From Lachnospiraceae bacterium (GTDB lineage Bacteria > Bacillota > Clostridia > Lachnospirales > Lachnospiraceae), in assembly GCA_017427685.1 (NCBI GenBank), contig JAFRSH010000004.1:1-64000 (forward strand): a stretch of 64,000 nt of DNA, given 5' to 3'. The notes beneath the pieces are model-generated. The model saw only the letters and a program-made list of their open reading frames with translations. It was not told the origin of the DNA and ran no database searches. Positions 22,263-31,741 of the stretch are shown one piece after another (the stretch's first letter is position 1; each line of letters begins with the position of its first letter). The position numbers and the translations under genes are program-made.

Positions 22263-23744
22263 ATGAAAAAAGGCGTGGAATATACGGGTAAGGTCGAGAC
22301 GACTGAGTTCCCGAGTACCGGAGTCCTTCATTGTGAGGGTGAGAAGGTCAAGGTAAAGGGAACGATAGAGGGTCAGACCGTCAGGTTTGCGATGGGAAGG
22401 AAGCACTCCGGCTACATTAGCGGTAAGCTCCATGAAGTGCTTGAACGTTCTCCGCTCGAGACCAGGAAGCCCGTTTGTCCCCATTTTGAAAGATGCGGTG
22501 GCTGTACGTACCAGAGACTTGAGTACAAGGACGAGCTGGCGCTCAAGAAGGCTCAGGTCAAGAAGCTCCTTGACGGGGTGATCAAGGAGGATTACGAATT
22601 CACCGGGATCGAGCAGAGCCCGATGGAGTGGGGCTACCGCAACAAGATGGAGTTCACCTTCGGTGACTGCGCGAGAGGCGGCGAACTTACGCTCGGGCTT
22701 CACAGACAGGGCAGCTTTTACGATATCGAGCAGATCACGGACTGCCACATCGTGAATCCGGACTACAACAAGATCATCGATACGGTGGTCGGTACCTGCA
22801 GGGAGTTCGGGCTTACCTACATGCACAAGCTCACGCATGAGGGGTATCTGCGTCACCTGCTCATCAGACGTGCCGCCACGACGGGAGAGATCCTTGTAAA
22901 TATCGTGACAACCTCGCAGTGGGTGTGCGAGCCTGTCGCCAAGGATTCGTCGCTTGCGGAGGAGATCCTCGCGCTTCCCGTTTTTGAGGACGAGGAAGAA
23001 AGACCGGTGTTCAGGGCGGGAGTACTTGATATCACCGAGCGGATGTTCCTCGATGTGCTCGCGACGAGACTGAGGGCACTCAACCTTGACGGAAGCATCG
23101 TCGGTATCAGCCGTGCCCTTAACGATGATCCTGCGGACGCGCTCAAGGCGCAGAGCAAGCTTGATATCTTCGGAAAGGATTTCTTCTTTGAGGAGATCCT
23201 CGGACTGATCTTCAAGATCACCGCGTTCTCGTTCTTCCAGACCAACTCCTTCGGAGCCGAGGTGCTCTACCGTATCGCACGAGACTTCCTCGGAGACGTT
23301 ACGGGCAAGGTTGTTTACGACCTCTACTCCGGAACGGGTACGATAGCGCAGATCATCGCGCCCGTGGCAAAGAAGGTGATCGGTGTCGAGATCGTTGAGG
23401 AAGCAGTCGCTTCGGCGAGGGAGAATGTTGAGCTCAACGACCTTCAGAACTGTGAGTTTATCTGCGGTGATGTACTTAAGGTACTCGATACGATCGAAGA
23501 AGCTCCCGACGCGATCGTTCTCGACCCGCCCAGGGAGGGTATTCATCCCAAGGCACTGAAACGGATCATCTCGTACGGTGTCGACAGGATAATCTATATT
23601 TCATGTAAGCCCACGAGCCTTGCTCATGATCTTGAGGCATTTCTCGAGGGTGGTTATAGGGTGGTGAAGGTCCGCTGCTGCGATATGTTCCCGCATACCG
23701 TGCATGTCGAGACCGTGGTGTGTCTCTCCAGAGTTGCGTATTGA
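22263..23744 (+). CDS. rlmD: 23S rRNA (uracil-C5) methyltransferase, RlmD/TrmA family
   Basis: This 493-residue protein makes 5-methyluridine in RNA. The N-terminal Fe-S motif (CPHFERCGGCTYQRL, about residues 75-89, with an earlier portion of TRAM type) is followed by the methyltransferase core: FFQTNSFGAEVLY, the SAM site VYDLYSGTGTIAQII, IVLDPPREGIHPKAL and the catalytic Cys in IIYISCKPTSLAHDL. The family includes RlmD (U1939), RlmCD (U747/U1939) and TrmA-like enzymes; Firmicutes usually carry RlmCD types, so the exact site is uncertain. The ATG at 22263 has AGAGAGG before it. Confidence 0.9.
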   Translation: MKKGVEYTGKVETTEFPSTGVLHCEGEKVKVKGTIEGQTVRFAMGRKHSGYISGKLHEVLERSPLETRKPVCPHFERCGGCTYQRLEYKDELALKKAQVKKLLDGVIKEDYEFTGIEQSPMEWGYRNKMEFTFGDCARGGELTLGLHRQGSFYDIEQITDCHIVNPDYNKIIDTVVGTCREFGLTYMHKLTHEGYLRHLLIRRAATTGEILVNIVTTSQWVCEPVAKDSSLAEEILALPVFEDEEERPVFRAGVLDITERMFLDVLATRLRALNLDGSIVGISRALNDDPADALKAQSKLDIFGKDFFFEEILGLIFKITAFSFFQTNSFGAEVLYRIARDFLGDVTGKVVYDLYSGTGTIAQIIAPVAKKVIGVEIVEEAVASARENVELNDLQNCEFICGDVLKVLDTIEEAPDAIVLDPPREGIHPKALKRIISYGVDRIIYISCKPTSLAHDLEAFLEGGYRVVKVRCCDMFPHTVHVETVVCLSRVAY

Positions 23745-23759
23745 TGGAGGATAATAGTG

Positions 23760-26402
23760 ATGAATGATTATTTAAAAGACAATGAATTGTTTAACACATC
23801 TCATTTGATGATACTCGTGGCATATTCTTTGCTTTCGCTGGCGCTTATGGCCGAGTCTCTGCTGATGGGATGGGAGACCTGGATGGTGTTTGTTATCGCG
23901 GGTGCCGTTTTGATATGCTGGTTCATGCATATCCGGAATCTGCTGACTCCCTACCAGAGGCTTTGGATATATTCGGTCCTGATGATGTTCCTGGCGATAT
24001 TCTACGGGATACATCTCACAAGTACATATGACCTGCTGGGTGTAATGTCCGTAGCTATCGGATTGTTCACCCTGACCGGTGTAAAAGCGCTTATTAATAT
24101 GTGTCAGGTGACGTATTACCTGATCCTTATCTACGATATCGTGGCCATGATACAACAGGGCTACGTCTTTGACAGTCTGGTCATCTCGAGGACGATGCTC
24201 CACGTCTTACTTATTCTCCTCATCGGCTGGATCGGCAGAGTCATCATCAGAAGATGGGCCGAGATCCTTTACCGCTCCAAGGACGAGACCGAGCTTCTTC
24301 AGGGAGCCGCAACACGTCTTAACGATTTCCTCGCAAACGTTTCACATGAGATCAGAACACCCATAAATGCCGTTATCGGTCTTACCGACGGTTGCATAGA
24401 AAAAGAAGAGAACCCGGCCATACGTACGGACCTGATCTCCGTCAAGGATGCAGGTAAGCGTGTTGCCGAGCAGATCAGCGATATTCTTGATTATTCCGAG
24501 ATAGACATGAAGAAGCTGGCTGTCAATGTGGAACAGTACATGCTCTCTTCGGTGATAAACGATGTTGTTACTGAGATGGCTTACGTCAAGCCCGAGCACC
24601 TTGAGCTGATCGTGGATGTTGATCCCGGCTGCCCTTCGATGATGGTCACCGATGTTCCCAAGCTTAAGAAGATCATGTGGCATCTGATCTCCAACGGCCT
24701 TAAGTACACCAGGGAAGGCGGAGTTTACGTACACATATACTCCGTAAAACGCGAGTACGGAGTCAACCTCTGCATCGAAGTGGAAGACACGGGTATAGGC
24801 ATGAGCCCGGAGGAGAGAGAGCACATCTACGAGCATTTCTTCCAGGGCAATTCCGGAAGGACGAGATCCACAAGCGGCCTCGGACTCGGTATGGCAATTG
24901 TTTCGGGATTTGTTAAGGCTCTCGGCGGCTTTGTGATCATCGATTCCGAACTCGGGAAGGGAACCAAGGTCAAGGTTTCCGTTCCCCAGGAGGTTTTGGA
25001 TCCTTCCAAGTGTATGTCCATCAAGACAAAGGAGGATATCAGCGTCGGAACGTTTATGCATTTCGACAAATTCTCCAACCTGCAGGTTCGCGAGTTCTGC
25101 AACATCATGGTCAAGCATATCGTTCAGGGGCTCGGTGTTGTCATGCGCTGGGTTGAGACTCCGGACAAGCTGCGCGAACTGACCGACAACACGGAACTTA
25201 CCCATCTGTTTGTGGGCGAGGAAGAGTACAACGAGAATACCGAGCTTATTGAAAGCCTCGCAAAGAAGATGGTTGTGGCGGTTATCACCAACCCCGGTTT
25301 CCGCAAGGCACACGGTTCAAGGATAAGGATATTGCCCAAGCCTTTCTACTGCTTCCCTGTGGCAGCACTCCTTAATCAGGATCCTTCCCTTGAGGAGAAC
25401 AAGGTTGGCAAGCTCATGTGCAACGGCGTAAAAGCCCTGGTTGTAGACGACGAACCCATGAATCACATGGTTGCGAAGGGTATCTTCACGCGATACGGCA
25501 TGGAGGTGTTCTCGGCCGATTCCGGAAAAGAAGCCATCGCCATGTGCGATACCAACGATTACGATATCATCTTCATGGACCATATGATGCCTGAGATGGA
25601 CGGTATCGAGGCTATGAAGCGTATCAGGACGGTTCTTACAAGACGGCATAAGGACGTGCCTGTGATCGCACTTACCGCCAACGCCGTAAGCTCCGCTAAG
25701 AAGATGTTCCTCAGAGAAGGTTTTGAAGGCTTTATCAGTAAGCCTATCGAGCTCTCCGAACTTGAGCGTGTACTTCGCAAGGTACTGCCCAAGGAGCTTT
25801 ACACCGATGTGTTCGACGATGAAGAAGAGACCGCGGAAACAGCGCCCGCAGGAACAACCGGGCCCGCTGCACAGAAGGAGCTTTCTCCCGTAGAGCAGGT
25901 GGCTGCTTTGGGTGTAGATACCAAGACAGGTCTGTTCTACTGCCAGAAGGACGAGGACTTCTACAAGAAGCTGCTCATGCAGTACGCCGAGAGCGGTTCC
26001 GCAAAGCTGAAGGATGCAGCCAAGTTCCTGGCTGACAAGGACTACCATAACTACGAGATCATCGTACATGCATTAAAGAGCACTTCGAAGATGATCGGTG
26101 CCACTGCCCTGAGTGAACAGGCTCTGGCACTCGAAAATGCGGCCAAGTCAGAGGATGAGGAGTTTATACGCACCCATCACGATGCGGCCATGGATGAGTA
26201 CAAACGTCTGGTAGAAGGGATCCTTAATGCGTACGGAGGATCCGCACAGGCCGAACCGGCCGAAGAAGAGGATGACGAAGAGATCATGGAGTTCCCCGTT
26301 GACGACGGTGCGATGGAATTCACTCCCGAAGGGTCCGGCGCGGATGCCGGAGGCGGCAATGATGATGCTTTGGAATTCTTGCCTGAGGAGGACACGCCAT
26401 GA
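23760..26402 (+). CDS. Hybrid sensor histidine kinase with receiver and Hpt domains
   Basis: An 880-residue membrane phosphorelay protein. About six hydrophobic segments fill residues 15-165 with no extracellular sensor domain. HisKA follows with the phospho-His196 in NVSHEIRTPINAVIGL, and HATPase_c with LISNGLKYT, DTGIGMS and GLGLGMAIV. A degenerate region (about 420-555) then leads to a receiver domain (VVDDEPMNHMV; phospho-Asp607 in FMDHMMPEMDG) and an Hpt domain (His770 in VHALKS). The C-terminus is acidic low-complexity. GTG at 23757 is an equally possible start. The next kinase gene overlaps by four bases, so the two are probably co-translated and may act together. No DNA-binding output is attached. 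Confidence 0.93.
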   Translation: MNDYLKDNELFNTSHLMILVAYSLLSLALMAESLLMGWETWMVFVIAGAVLICWFMHIRNLLTPYQRLWIYSVLMMFLAIFYGIHLTSTYDLLGVMSVAIGLFTLTGVKALINMCQVTYYLILIYDIVAMIQQGYVFDSLVISRTMLHVLLILLIGWIGRVIIRRWAEILYRSKDETELLQGAATRLNDFLANVSHEIRTPINAVIGLTDGCIEKEENPAIRTDLISVKDAGKRVAEQISDILDYSEIDMKKLAVNVEQYMLSSVINDVVTEMAYVKPEHLELIVDVDPGCPSMMVTDVPKLKKIMWHLISNGLKYTREGGVYVHIYSVKREYGVNLCIEVEDTGIGMSPEEREHIYEHFFQGNSGRTRSTSGLGLGMAIVSGFVKALGGFVIIDSELGKGTKVKVSVPQEVLDPSKCMSIKTKEDISVGTFMHFDKFSNLQVREFCNIMVKHIVQGLGVVMRWVETPDKLRELTDNTELTHLFVGEEEYNENTELIESLAKKMVVAVITNPGFRKAHGSRIRILPKPFYCFPVAALLNQDPSLEENKVGKLMCNGVKALVVDDEPMNHMVAKGIFTRYGMEVFSADSGKEAIAMCDTNDYDIIFMDHMMPEMDGIEAMKRIRTVLTRRHKDVPVIALTANAVSSAKKMFLREGFEGFISKPIELSELERVLRKVLPKELYTDVFDDEEETAETAPAGTTGPAAQKELSPVEQVAALGVDTKTGLFYCQKDEDFYKKLLMQYAESGSAKLKDAAKFLADKDYHNYEIIVHALKSTSKMIGATALSEQALALENAAKSEDEEFIRTHHDAAMDEYKRLVEGILNAYGGSAQAEPAEEEDDEEIMEFPVDDGAMEFTPEGSGADAGGGNDDALEFLPEEDTP

Positions 26403-29128
26403 AAAAATATTTCTTACGTGATCGTGAAACTGAAAAGTACGTATACAAAGCCGGTGTGAAGGTTGATTTCTGGTTCTTCGTGGGAATCACCATTTATGAG
26501 ATCTTCCACATGGTATATACCTTCATTTATGCGGAGAATTACGGAAGACTGGTCGTATGGTCGAGACTGGCTTACGGAGTCTCCGGATTGGCTACGCTTT
26601 TGTTTTCGGTGGCATGCTTCTATGTCATGAAGGACTTTGAAAGGAGATATAAGCTCCTCAAGTACGCCAACGTGCTCAATACTTTCTTCATCCTGGCCCT
26701 GGCGGTAGTTGTTACCGTGCTTGACTCGATAAGATCCGGTGTTATGGACACGACGCTTATCATCGTTATGTCGCTTATCATGCCGTTGCTCTTATATATG
26801 CCGCTGTCCGCGTACCTGACCATGTTCCTTCTGTCCAACGGAGCGGTGCTGTATTACTACGTAACGCTTGCCATGGAGGACAGCGTAAAGTACGGAGCGG
26901 TAAAGTATTTCACCATATACATCTTTATCTGGGTGCTCCTCAGTATCATCATGATGTATGTTAAGTACAGTACATACCGGAGAATACTCGAGTCCAACAA
27001 ACAGAAGGAAGAGATCGAAAAGCTCAATGATGCGCAGAACCGTTTCTTCTCGTCCATGAGCCACGAGATCCGTACGCCCATTAACACCATCATCGGTCTT
27101 AACGAGATGATCCTGCGTGAGAACGTTTCCGATGAGATCAACGAGGACGCGGCAAACATCAGATCTGCCGGTAACATGCTCCTTCACCTCATCAACGATA
27201 TCCTCGACATGTCCAAGCTCGATTCCGGACAGATGCAGCTGACTCCCGTGTCATACAGAACGGGCGACATGCTCTCCGACATAGTCGGAATGCTTTGGAT
27301 CCGTGCCAAGGATAAAGGCCTTGATTTCAAGATCGACGTGGCTCCCGACCTCCCGGGGGAACTCTTCGGTGACGAAGTGAGAGTTAAGCAGATCCTCATA
27401 AACGTACTCAACAATGCCATCAAGTACACCAAGGAAGGTTCAGTTACATTGAACATCCAGTGCAGAAGAGAGGAAAGCAACAACGTTACGGTCATTTACT
27501 CCGTTACCGATACAGGTATGGGTATCAAAAAGGAGAGTATCCCGTACCTCTTCACCGCATTCAAGAGAGTGGATGAGGCCAAGAACAGGTACATCGAGGG
27601 AACGGGTCTCGGACTGTCCATCGTTAAGCAGCTCGTTGACATCATGGGCGGCAAGATCACGGTCAACTCGGTTTATACCAAGGGCACTACATTTATCATC
27701 GAGATCCCTCAGAGAGTCGTATCGGGAAGTACAGTCGGTGTGATCGATCTTTCGAAGCGTAACGGCATTACCCGCATGGAAAGCTATCATCAGAGCTTTG
27801 AGGCACCCGAGGCCAACGTCCTGGTTGTCGACGATACCGAGACCAACCTCATGGTTGTCGACGATACCGAGACCAACCTCATGGTTGTCGAGAAGCTTCT
27901 CCGTGATACGAAGGTCAGGGTCGTTACCGCAAGCAGTGCAAGGGCGGCTCTCGAGAAAACGGCGGAGACACATTTCCATGTGATCTTCATGGATCATCTC
28001 ATGCCTGAGATAGACGGTATCGAATGTCTGCATATGATCCGCGATCAGAAGGGCGGACTCTGTAAGGAATCGAGGATCGTGGCGCTTACGGCCAACGCCG
28101 GCGGCGATACCAAGGCGCTCTACGTAAGAGAAGGCTTCGACGGCTATCTTGTTAAGCCTGTAAGCGGCGAAGCTCTTGAGATCGAGCTCAGACGACTTCT
28201 CCCCAAAGAGCTTGTTACGGTTACATCGACCGGAGAGATCCTCGAAGAGAGCACGCTTTGGATCCGGGATCATCAGACCAAGTCGGAAGTCGTTATTACT
28301 ACGGAATCCCTTGCAGATGTTCCCCAGGAGCTTCTGGACAGATATCATATCAAGGTCATTCCTCATATGGTCAGCACGGAGGCCGGTCTGTTCATGGACG
28401 GCAACGAGATCGATACCTCGGGACTTCTGTCCTACATGGAAGACGAAAACAAATATGTTAAGACCATGGCTCCCGATGTTGCATACCATGAATCCTTCTT
28501 TGCAAAGCAGCTCGAGCATGCCAACAACGTGGTTCATATTTCGATATCCTCCGCTATGGAGAATTCGGGATACCATGCGGCTGCCGAAGCGGGCAGGTCG
28601 TTTGACAACGTCTTCGTTATCGATTCCGGCCACCTTTCAAGCGGACAGGGCCTTCTGGCTATAGAGGCCGGCAGACTTGCGGAAGAGGGCTACGGCGCTA
28701 CGGAGATCGTAGAGAAGATAATGGCCTGCAGAGGAAGGGTACACACCAGTTTCATCGTTGATTCACTGGACTATCTGGCAAGAGCCGGGCAGATCGGCAA
28801 GAGAAAAGCCGATGTCGTCAATGCGCTTATGATACATCCCGTACTTGCCATGAAGAAAGGTAAGCTTTCTCTCGGAGGTTATCATTTCGGAAGCAGGGAA
28901 GGCTCGTGGAGAAAGTATATTTCCTCGGCCCTCAGCACCATCAACAAAATAGATACCCGTATGCTGCTTGTTACATACGTTTCTCTCACCAATAAGGAGA
29001 AAGAGGAGATAGCTGCGGAGATATCCAAAAAGATGAGCTTCGAAAAGATATATTTCCAGCAGGCATCTCCGGTTATTGCGGTCAACTGCGGTCCCGGCAC
29101 CTTCGGACTTTTGTTCATGACCGAATAG
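26399..29128 (+). CDS. Hybrid histidine kinase fused to a DegV fatty-acid-binding domain
   Basis: A 909-residue protein. Residues 20-200 hold about six membrane segments. HisKA has phospho-His222 (SMSHEIRTPINTIIGL), HATPase_c has NVLNNAIKYT, DTGMGIK and GTGLGLSIV. A receiver follows (phospho-Asp532 in IFMDHLMPEIDG), interrupted near residue 476 by a perfect 30-bp duplication that repeats VVDDTETNLM. From about residue 628 to the end there is a complete DegV domain (TTESLADVPQELLDRY, VHISISSAMENSGYHAA, VIDSGHLSSGQGLLAIEAG, DYLARAGQIGKRKA, HPVLAMKKGKL). DegV/FakB proteins bind fatty acids and usually stand alone. Here DegV occupies the place where the upstream partner has Hpt. I infer a kinase whose relay is tuned by fatty-acid binding. 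It ends with TAG. Confidence 0.9.
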   Translation: MKKYFLRDRETEKYVYKAGVKVDFWFFVGITIYEIFHMVYTFIYAENYGRLVVWSRLAYGVSGLATLLFSVACFYVMKDFERRYKLLKYANVLNTFFILALAVVVTVLDSIRSGVMDTTLIIVMSLIMPLLLYMPLSAYLTMFLLSNGAVLYYYVTLAMEDSVKYGAVKYFTIYIFIWVLLSIIMMYVKYSTYRRILESNKQKEEIEKLNDAQNRFFSSMSHEIRTPINTIIGLNEMILRENVSDEINEDAANIRSAGNMLLHLINDILDMSKLDSGQMQLTPVSYRTGDMLSDIVGMLWIRAKDKGLDFKIDVAPDLPGELFGDEVRVKQILINVLNNAIKYTKEGSVTLNIQCRREESNNVTVIYSVTDTGMGIKKESIPYLFTAFKRVDEAKNRYIEGTGLGLSIVKQLVDIMGGKITVNSVYTKGTTFIIEIPQRVVSGSTVGVIDLSKRNGITRMESYHQSFEAPEANVLVVDDTETNLMVVDDTETNLMVVEKLLRDTKVRVVTASSARAALEKTAETHFHVIFMDHLMPEIDGIECLHMIRDQKGGLCKESRIVALTANAGGDTKALYVREGFDGYLVKPVSGEALEIELRRLLPKELVTVTSTGEILEESTLWIRDHQTKSEVVITTESLADVPQELLDRYHIKVIPHMVSTEAGLFMDGNEIDTSGLLSYMEDENKYVKTMAPDVAYHESFFAKQLEHANNVVHISISSAMENSGYHAAAEAGRSFDNVFVIDSGHLSSGQGLLAIEAGRLAEEGYGATEIVEKIMACRGRVHTSFIVDSLDYLARAGQIGKRKADVVNALMIHPVLAMKKGKLSLGGYHFGSREGSWRKYISSALSTINKIDTRMLLVTYVSLTNKEKEEIAAEISKKMSFEKIYFQQASPVIAVNCGPGTFGLLFMTE
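27824..27883 (+). repeat. Perfect 30-bp tandem duplication inside the receiver domain
   Basis: A 30-base unit starting GTTGTCGACGATACCGAGAC occurs at 27824-27853 and again without change at 27854-27883; the period extends seven more bases. It keeps the reading frame and repeats ten residues, including the Asp-Asp pair of the receiver's acidic pocket. Confidence 0.95.
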
Positions 29129-29175
29129 CAGATGACCCGGTGTTGTAACATAAGCGTCACCGGAGCACGGAAAAC

Positions 29176-29204
29176 TTGAAAAATCCTTGAAAATGTAATA
29201 AAAT
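29176..29204 (+). promoter_or_regulatory. Promoter of the amino-acid ABC transporter operon
   Basis: TTGAAA (29176-29181), 17 bases, TAAAAT (29199-29204). The -10 box overlaps the left arm of the upstream operon's terminator hairpin, so the transcript would start inside that hairpin. Confidence 0.6.
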
Positions 29205-29249
29205 CGCAGTGTCGTCATGTATTTGGCGGCGCTGCGATCAATTTTTTTT
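29203..29249 (+). terminator. Rho-independent terminator after the kinase pair
   Basis: A 14-pair stem (left arm 29203-29216 starting ATCGCAG, right arm 29225-29238 ending CTGCGAT, with several G-U pairs) is followed by eight T's at 29242-29249. It should end the rlmD/kinase transcript just before the ABC transporter genes. Confidence 0.85.
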
Positions 29250-29263
29250 GTTGAGAGGGGATT

Positions 29264-29950
29264 ATGGAGTTCTTTACTACGATCTCGGAACAATTTTATA
29301 AGTGTTTTATAAAGGACGACAGGTACAAGCTGCTCCTCGGGGGTATCGGAGTTACTCTCAAGGTGTCGCTTGTTGCGATCGTGCTCGGAATCATCATCGG
29401 ATTCTTTATCGCGGTGTGCAATCTTTCCAAGAAGAAAGTGCTTCGCGGGATCGGTCTCGTTTATACCGATGTTATCAGAGGTACGCCGTCCGTTACGCAG
29501 CTCATGCTGATCTACTTCGTGGCGTTTGCAGCCGTGCAATGGGATAAGTGGATCATATGCGCCATAGCGTTCGGTATCAATTCGGGCGGTTACGTCGCCG
29601 AGGTCATCAGGGCCGGGATCCTCTCGATCGACAAAGGTCAGACCGAAGCCGGAAGATCTCTCGGACTTAACGGAAGACAGACGATGACGCACATCATCCT
29701 TCCGCAGGCCATCAAGAACATCTTCCCAGCGCTCGTTAACGAGTTTATCGTGCTCATCAAGGAGACCGCGATAGTCGGTTACGTCGGACTCGTTGACATC
29801 CAGAAGGCCGGAGATTTCATCAAGAGTACAACCTTCCTCGCATTTATGCCACTGCTTGCGACCGCGATCATCTACTACGTGATCATTAAGATCCTCAACA
29901 TCGGTCTCAAGCGTATCGAAAAGAAGCTCAGACAGTCCGAGGTAAGATGA
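29264..29950 (+). CDS. Polar amino-acid ABC transporter permease (HisM/GlnP family)
   Basis: A 228-residue inner-membrane permease with about five transmembrane helices. The EAA loop that contacts the ATPase is EAGRSLGLNGRQTMTHIILPQA (about residues 127-148), and the family start GIGVTLKVSLVAIVLG is clear. Substrate is a polar amino acid; which one cannot be read from sequence. It begins the permease-ATPase-binding-protein set; TTGAGAGGGG precedes the ATG. Confidence 0.93.
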   Translation: MEFFTTISEQFYKCFIKDDRYKLLLGGIGVTLKVSLVAIVLGIIIGFFIAVCNLSKKKVLRGIGLVYTDVIRGTPSVTQLMLIYFVAFAAVQWDKWIICAIAFGINSGGYVAEVIRAGILSIDKGQTEAGRSLGLNGRQTMTHIILPQAIKNIFPALVNEFIVLIKETAIVGYVGLVDIQKAGDFIKSTTFLAFMPLLATAIIYYVIIKILNIGLKRIEKKLRQSEVR

Positions 29951-30004
29951 CGGACGGTGTCAGGGCAAAGCAAAGAAGATGACAACAATTACGGGGAATC
30001 AGGC

Positions 30005-30727
30005 ATGATCAAAATATTCAATCTTAAGAAAAATTTCAACGATCTCGAGGTTTTGAAGGGAGTGGACGAGCACATCCGTCCCGGTGAGGTCGTTTCGGTT
30101 ATCGGACCTTCGGGTTCCGGCAAATCAACATTTCTGCGATGCATCAACCTTCTCGAGGAAGTGACGGAGGGCAGGATATACGTTGACGATGAGCTTATCA
30201 CCGCGCCCGGCGTGGACATCAACCTGATACGTCAGAAGATGGGGATGGTTTTCCAGCAGTTCAATCTGTTCCCTCACCTGAAGATCATCGACAACATCAC
30301 TCTCGCGCCCGTTCTTCTCAAGAAGATGACCAAAGAAGAGGCAAAGGAAAAGGCTCTCGAGCTGCTCGCAAGAGTCGGGCTGTCGGACAAGGCTGATTCT
30401 TACCCCGCATCGCTTTCGGGCGGACAGAAACAGCGTGTTGCGATCGCAAGAGCGCTTGCGATGAATCCCGAGATCATGCTCTTTGACGAGCCCACATCCG
30501 CGCTCGATCCCGAGATGGTTGGCGAAGTTCTCGATGTTATCAAGAGCCTTGCGGAATCGGGCATGACGATGGTGGTCGTTACACATGAGATGGGATTCGC
30601 ACGTGAGGTTTCCTCAAGAGTGCTCTTTATGGATCAGGGGATCATCATGGAAAGCGGTACTCCCGCCGAGATATTTGACAATCCCAAGAACGAGAGGACG
30701 AAATTGTTCCTCAGCAAGGTTCTTTGA
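30005..30727 (+). CDS. Polar amino-acid ABC transporter ATP-binding protein (GlnQ family)
   Basis: A 240-residue ATPase energising the adjacent permease. Walker A is GPSGSGKST, the Q-loop [10 protein letters not shown], signature [15 protein letters not shown], Walker [13 protein letters not shown] and the H-loop VVTHEMGFA. The ATG at 30005, giving [11 protein letters not shown], matches family length; a GTG at 29957 would add 16 unrelated residues. It sits 54 bases behind the permease. Confidence 0.95.
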   Translation: MIKIFNLKKNFNDLEVLKGVDEHIRPGEVVSVIGPSGSGKSTFLRCINLLEEVTEGRIYVDDELITAPGVDINLIRQKMGMVFQQFNLFPHLKIIDNITLAPVLLKKMTKEEAKEKALELLARVGLSDKADSYPASLSGGQKQRVAIARALAMNPEIMLFDEPTSALDPEMVGEVLDVIKSLAESGMTMVVVTHEMGFAREVSSRVLFMDQGIIMESGTPAEIFDNPKNERTKLFLSKVL

Positions 30728-30803
30728 TCTTTCGGGGCGCTGTTGATAAACATCAAAACATCTTTGAGTCTGTGTATTGAAACTCTCGGAGTTCAGTGAT
30801 ATA

Positions 30804-30834
30804 TTGACTCGGTGGTTGGTTCAAAAAGTATGGA
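30804..30834 (+). promoter_or_regulatory. Possible promoter before the solute-binding protein
   Basis: TTGACT (30804-30809) is followed after 19 bases by TATGGA (30829-30834). Spacing is long, so the call is weak, but an extra promoter would fit the high expression usual for binding proteins. Confidence 0.3.
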
Positions 30835-30861
30835 TCAAATATATGAATTAGGAGGCACATT

Positions 30862-31620
30862 ATGAAAAAATCAATCAGGATCATTGCCGCAGCACTTATC
30901 GCAGTTCTTATGACAGCTTGTTTGACGGCATGCGGAAAGAAAACGGAAGGCACCATCAAGTTCGGAACAAACGCAGAGTTCCCTCCTTTCGAGTTCGTTG
31001 CAGCAAACGGTGTTATCGGTGAGTTCGACGGTATCGATATCGCGATCGCAAAGCAGATCGGTGAAGACATCAACATGGAAGCAAAGATTGAGAACATGGA
31101 GTTTGATTCACTTCTCGTTGCACTTCAGAACAAGCAGATCGATGCTGTTATCGCGGGCATGACAGTTACAGAGGAGCGTGCTGAGTCGGTTGACTTCTCA
31201 ACTCCTTACTATTCGGCTACACAGGTCATCATCACAAAGGAAGGCTCGGGCATCAAGTCCGCTGCAGACCTTGCCGACAAGTTCACTTCAGTTGTTCAGG
31301 GTTATACCGGTGAGACATGTATCGTTGACCTCGGTTACAGATACGAGTCCTTCAAGAAGGGCACAGAGTGCGTTATGGAGCTCGTAAACGGCAAGTGTGA
31401 CGCTGTTGTCATCGACTCCGCTACAGCTTCAAAGTACGTAGCTGACAACAAGGGTCTTGTGATCGTTGAGGATCCCGCTGTTTTCGGTAACGAAGAGTAC
31501 GCTATCGCAGTAGCAAAGGGAAACAAGGAACTTCTTGACAAGATCAATGCTTCGATCGAGAAGATGCTTGCAAACGGCACGATCGCTACACTTGGAGACA
31601 AGTACTGCAGCGCAGAATAA
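30862..31620 (+). CDS. Polar amino-acid ABC transporter substrate-binding lipoprotein
   Basis: A 252-residue family-3 solute-binding protein. The signal peptide ends in a lipobox (LTAC, Cys25 region), giving a membrane-anchored receptor. Core motifs are IKFGTNAEFPPFEF, EFDGIDIAIAKQIGED, VIAGMTVTEERAESVDFSTPYY and YAIAVAKGNKELLDKIN. It completes the transporter; the ribosome-binding site is a full AGGAGG. A strong terminator follows. Confidence 0.95.
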   Translation: MKKSIRIIAAALIAVLMTACLTACGKKTEGTIKFGTNAEFPPFEFVAANGVIGEFDGIDIAIAKQIGEDINMEAKIENMEFDSLLVALQNKQIDAVIAGMTVTEERAESVDFSTPYYSATQVIITKEGSGIKSAADLADKFTSVVQGYTGETCIVDLGYRYESFKKGTECVMELVNGKCDAVVIDSATASKYVADNKGLVIVEDPAVFGNEEYAIAVAKGNKELLDKINASIEKMLANGTIATLGDKYCSAE

Positions 31621-31689
31621 TTAACGAGTGTGATATTAACGCTTATGTGACGGTATTGCGCCGGGACATGACAACTTGGAACTAAATAA

Positions 31690-31730
31690 GCACTTCCCGT
31701 AACCAACGAGTGCGGGAAGTGTTTTCTTAT
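31690..31730 (+). terminator. Rho-independent terminator of the amino-acid transporter operon
   Basis: CACTTCCCG (31691-31699) pairs with CGGGAAGTG (31713-31721) across a 13-base loop, followed by TTTTCTTATTTT. The 62-bp repeat array begins just beyond it. Confidence 0.9.
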
Positions 31731-31741
31731 TTTCCGGAAAA

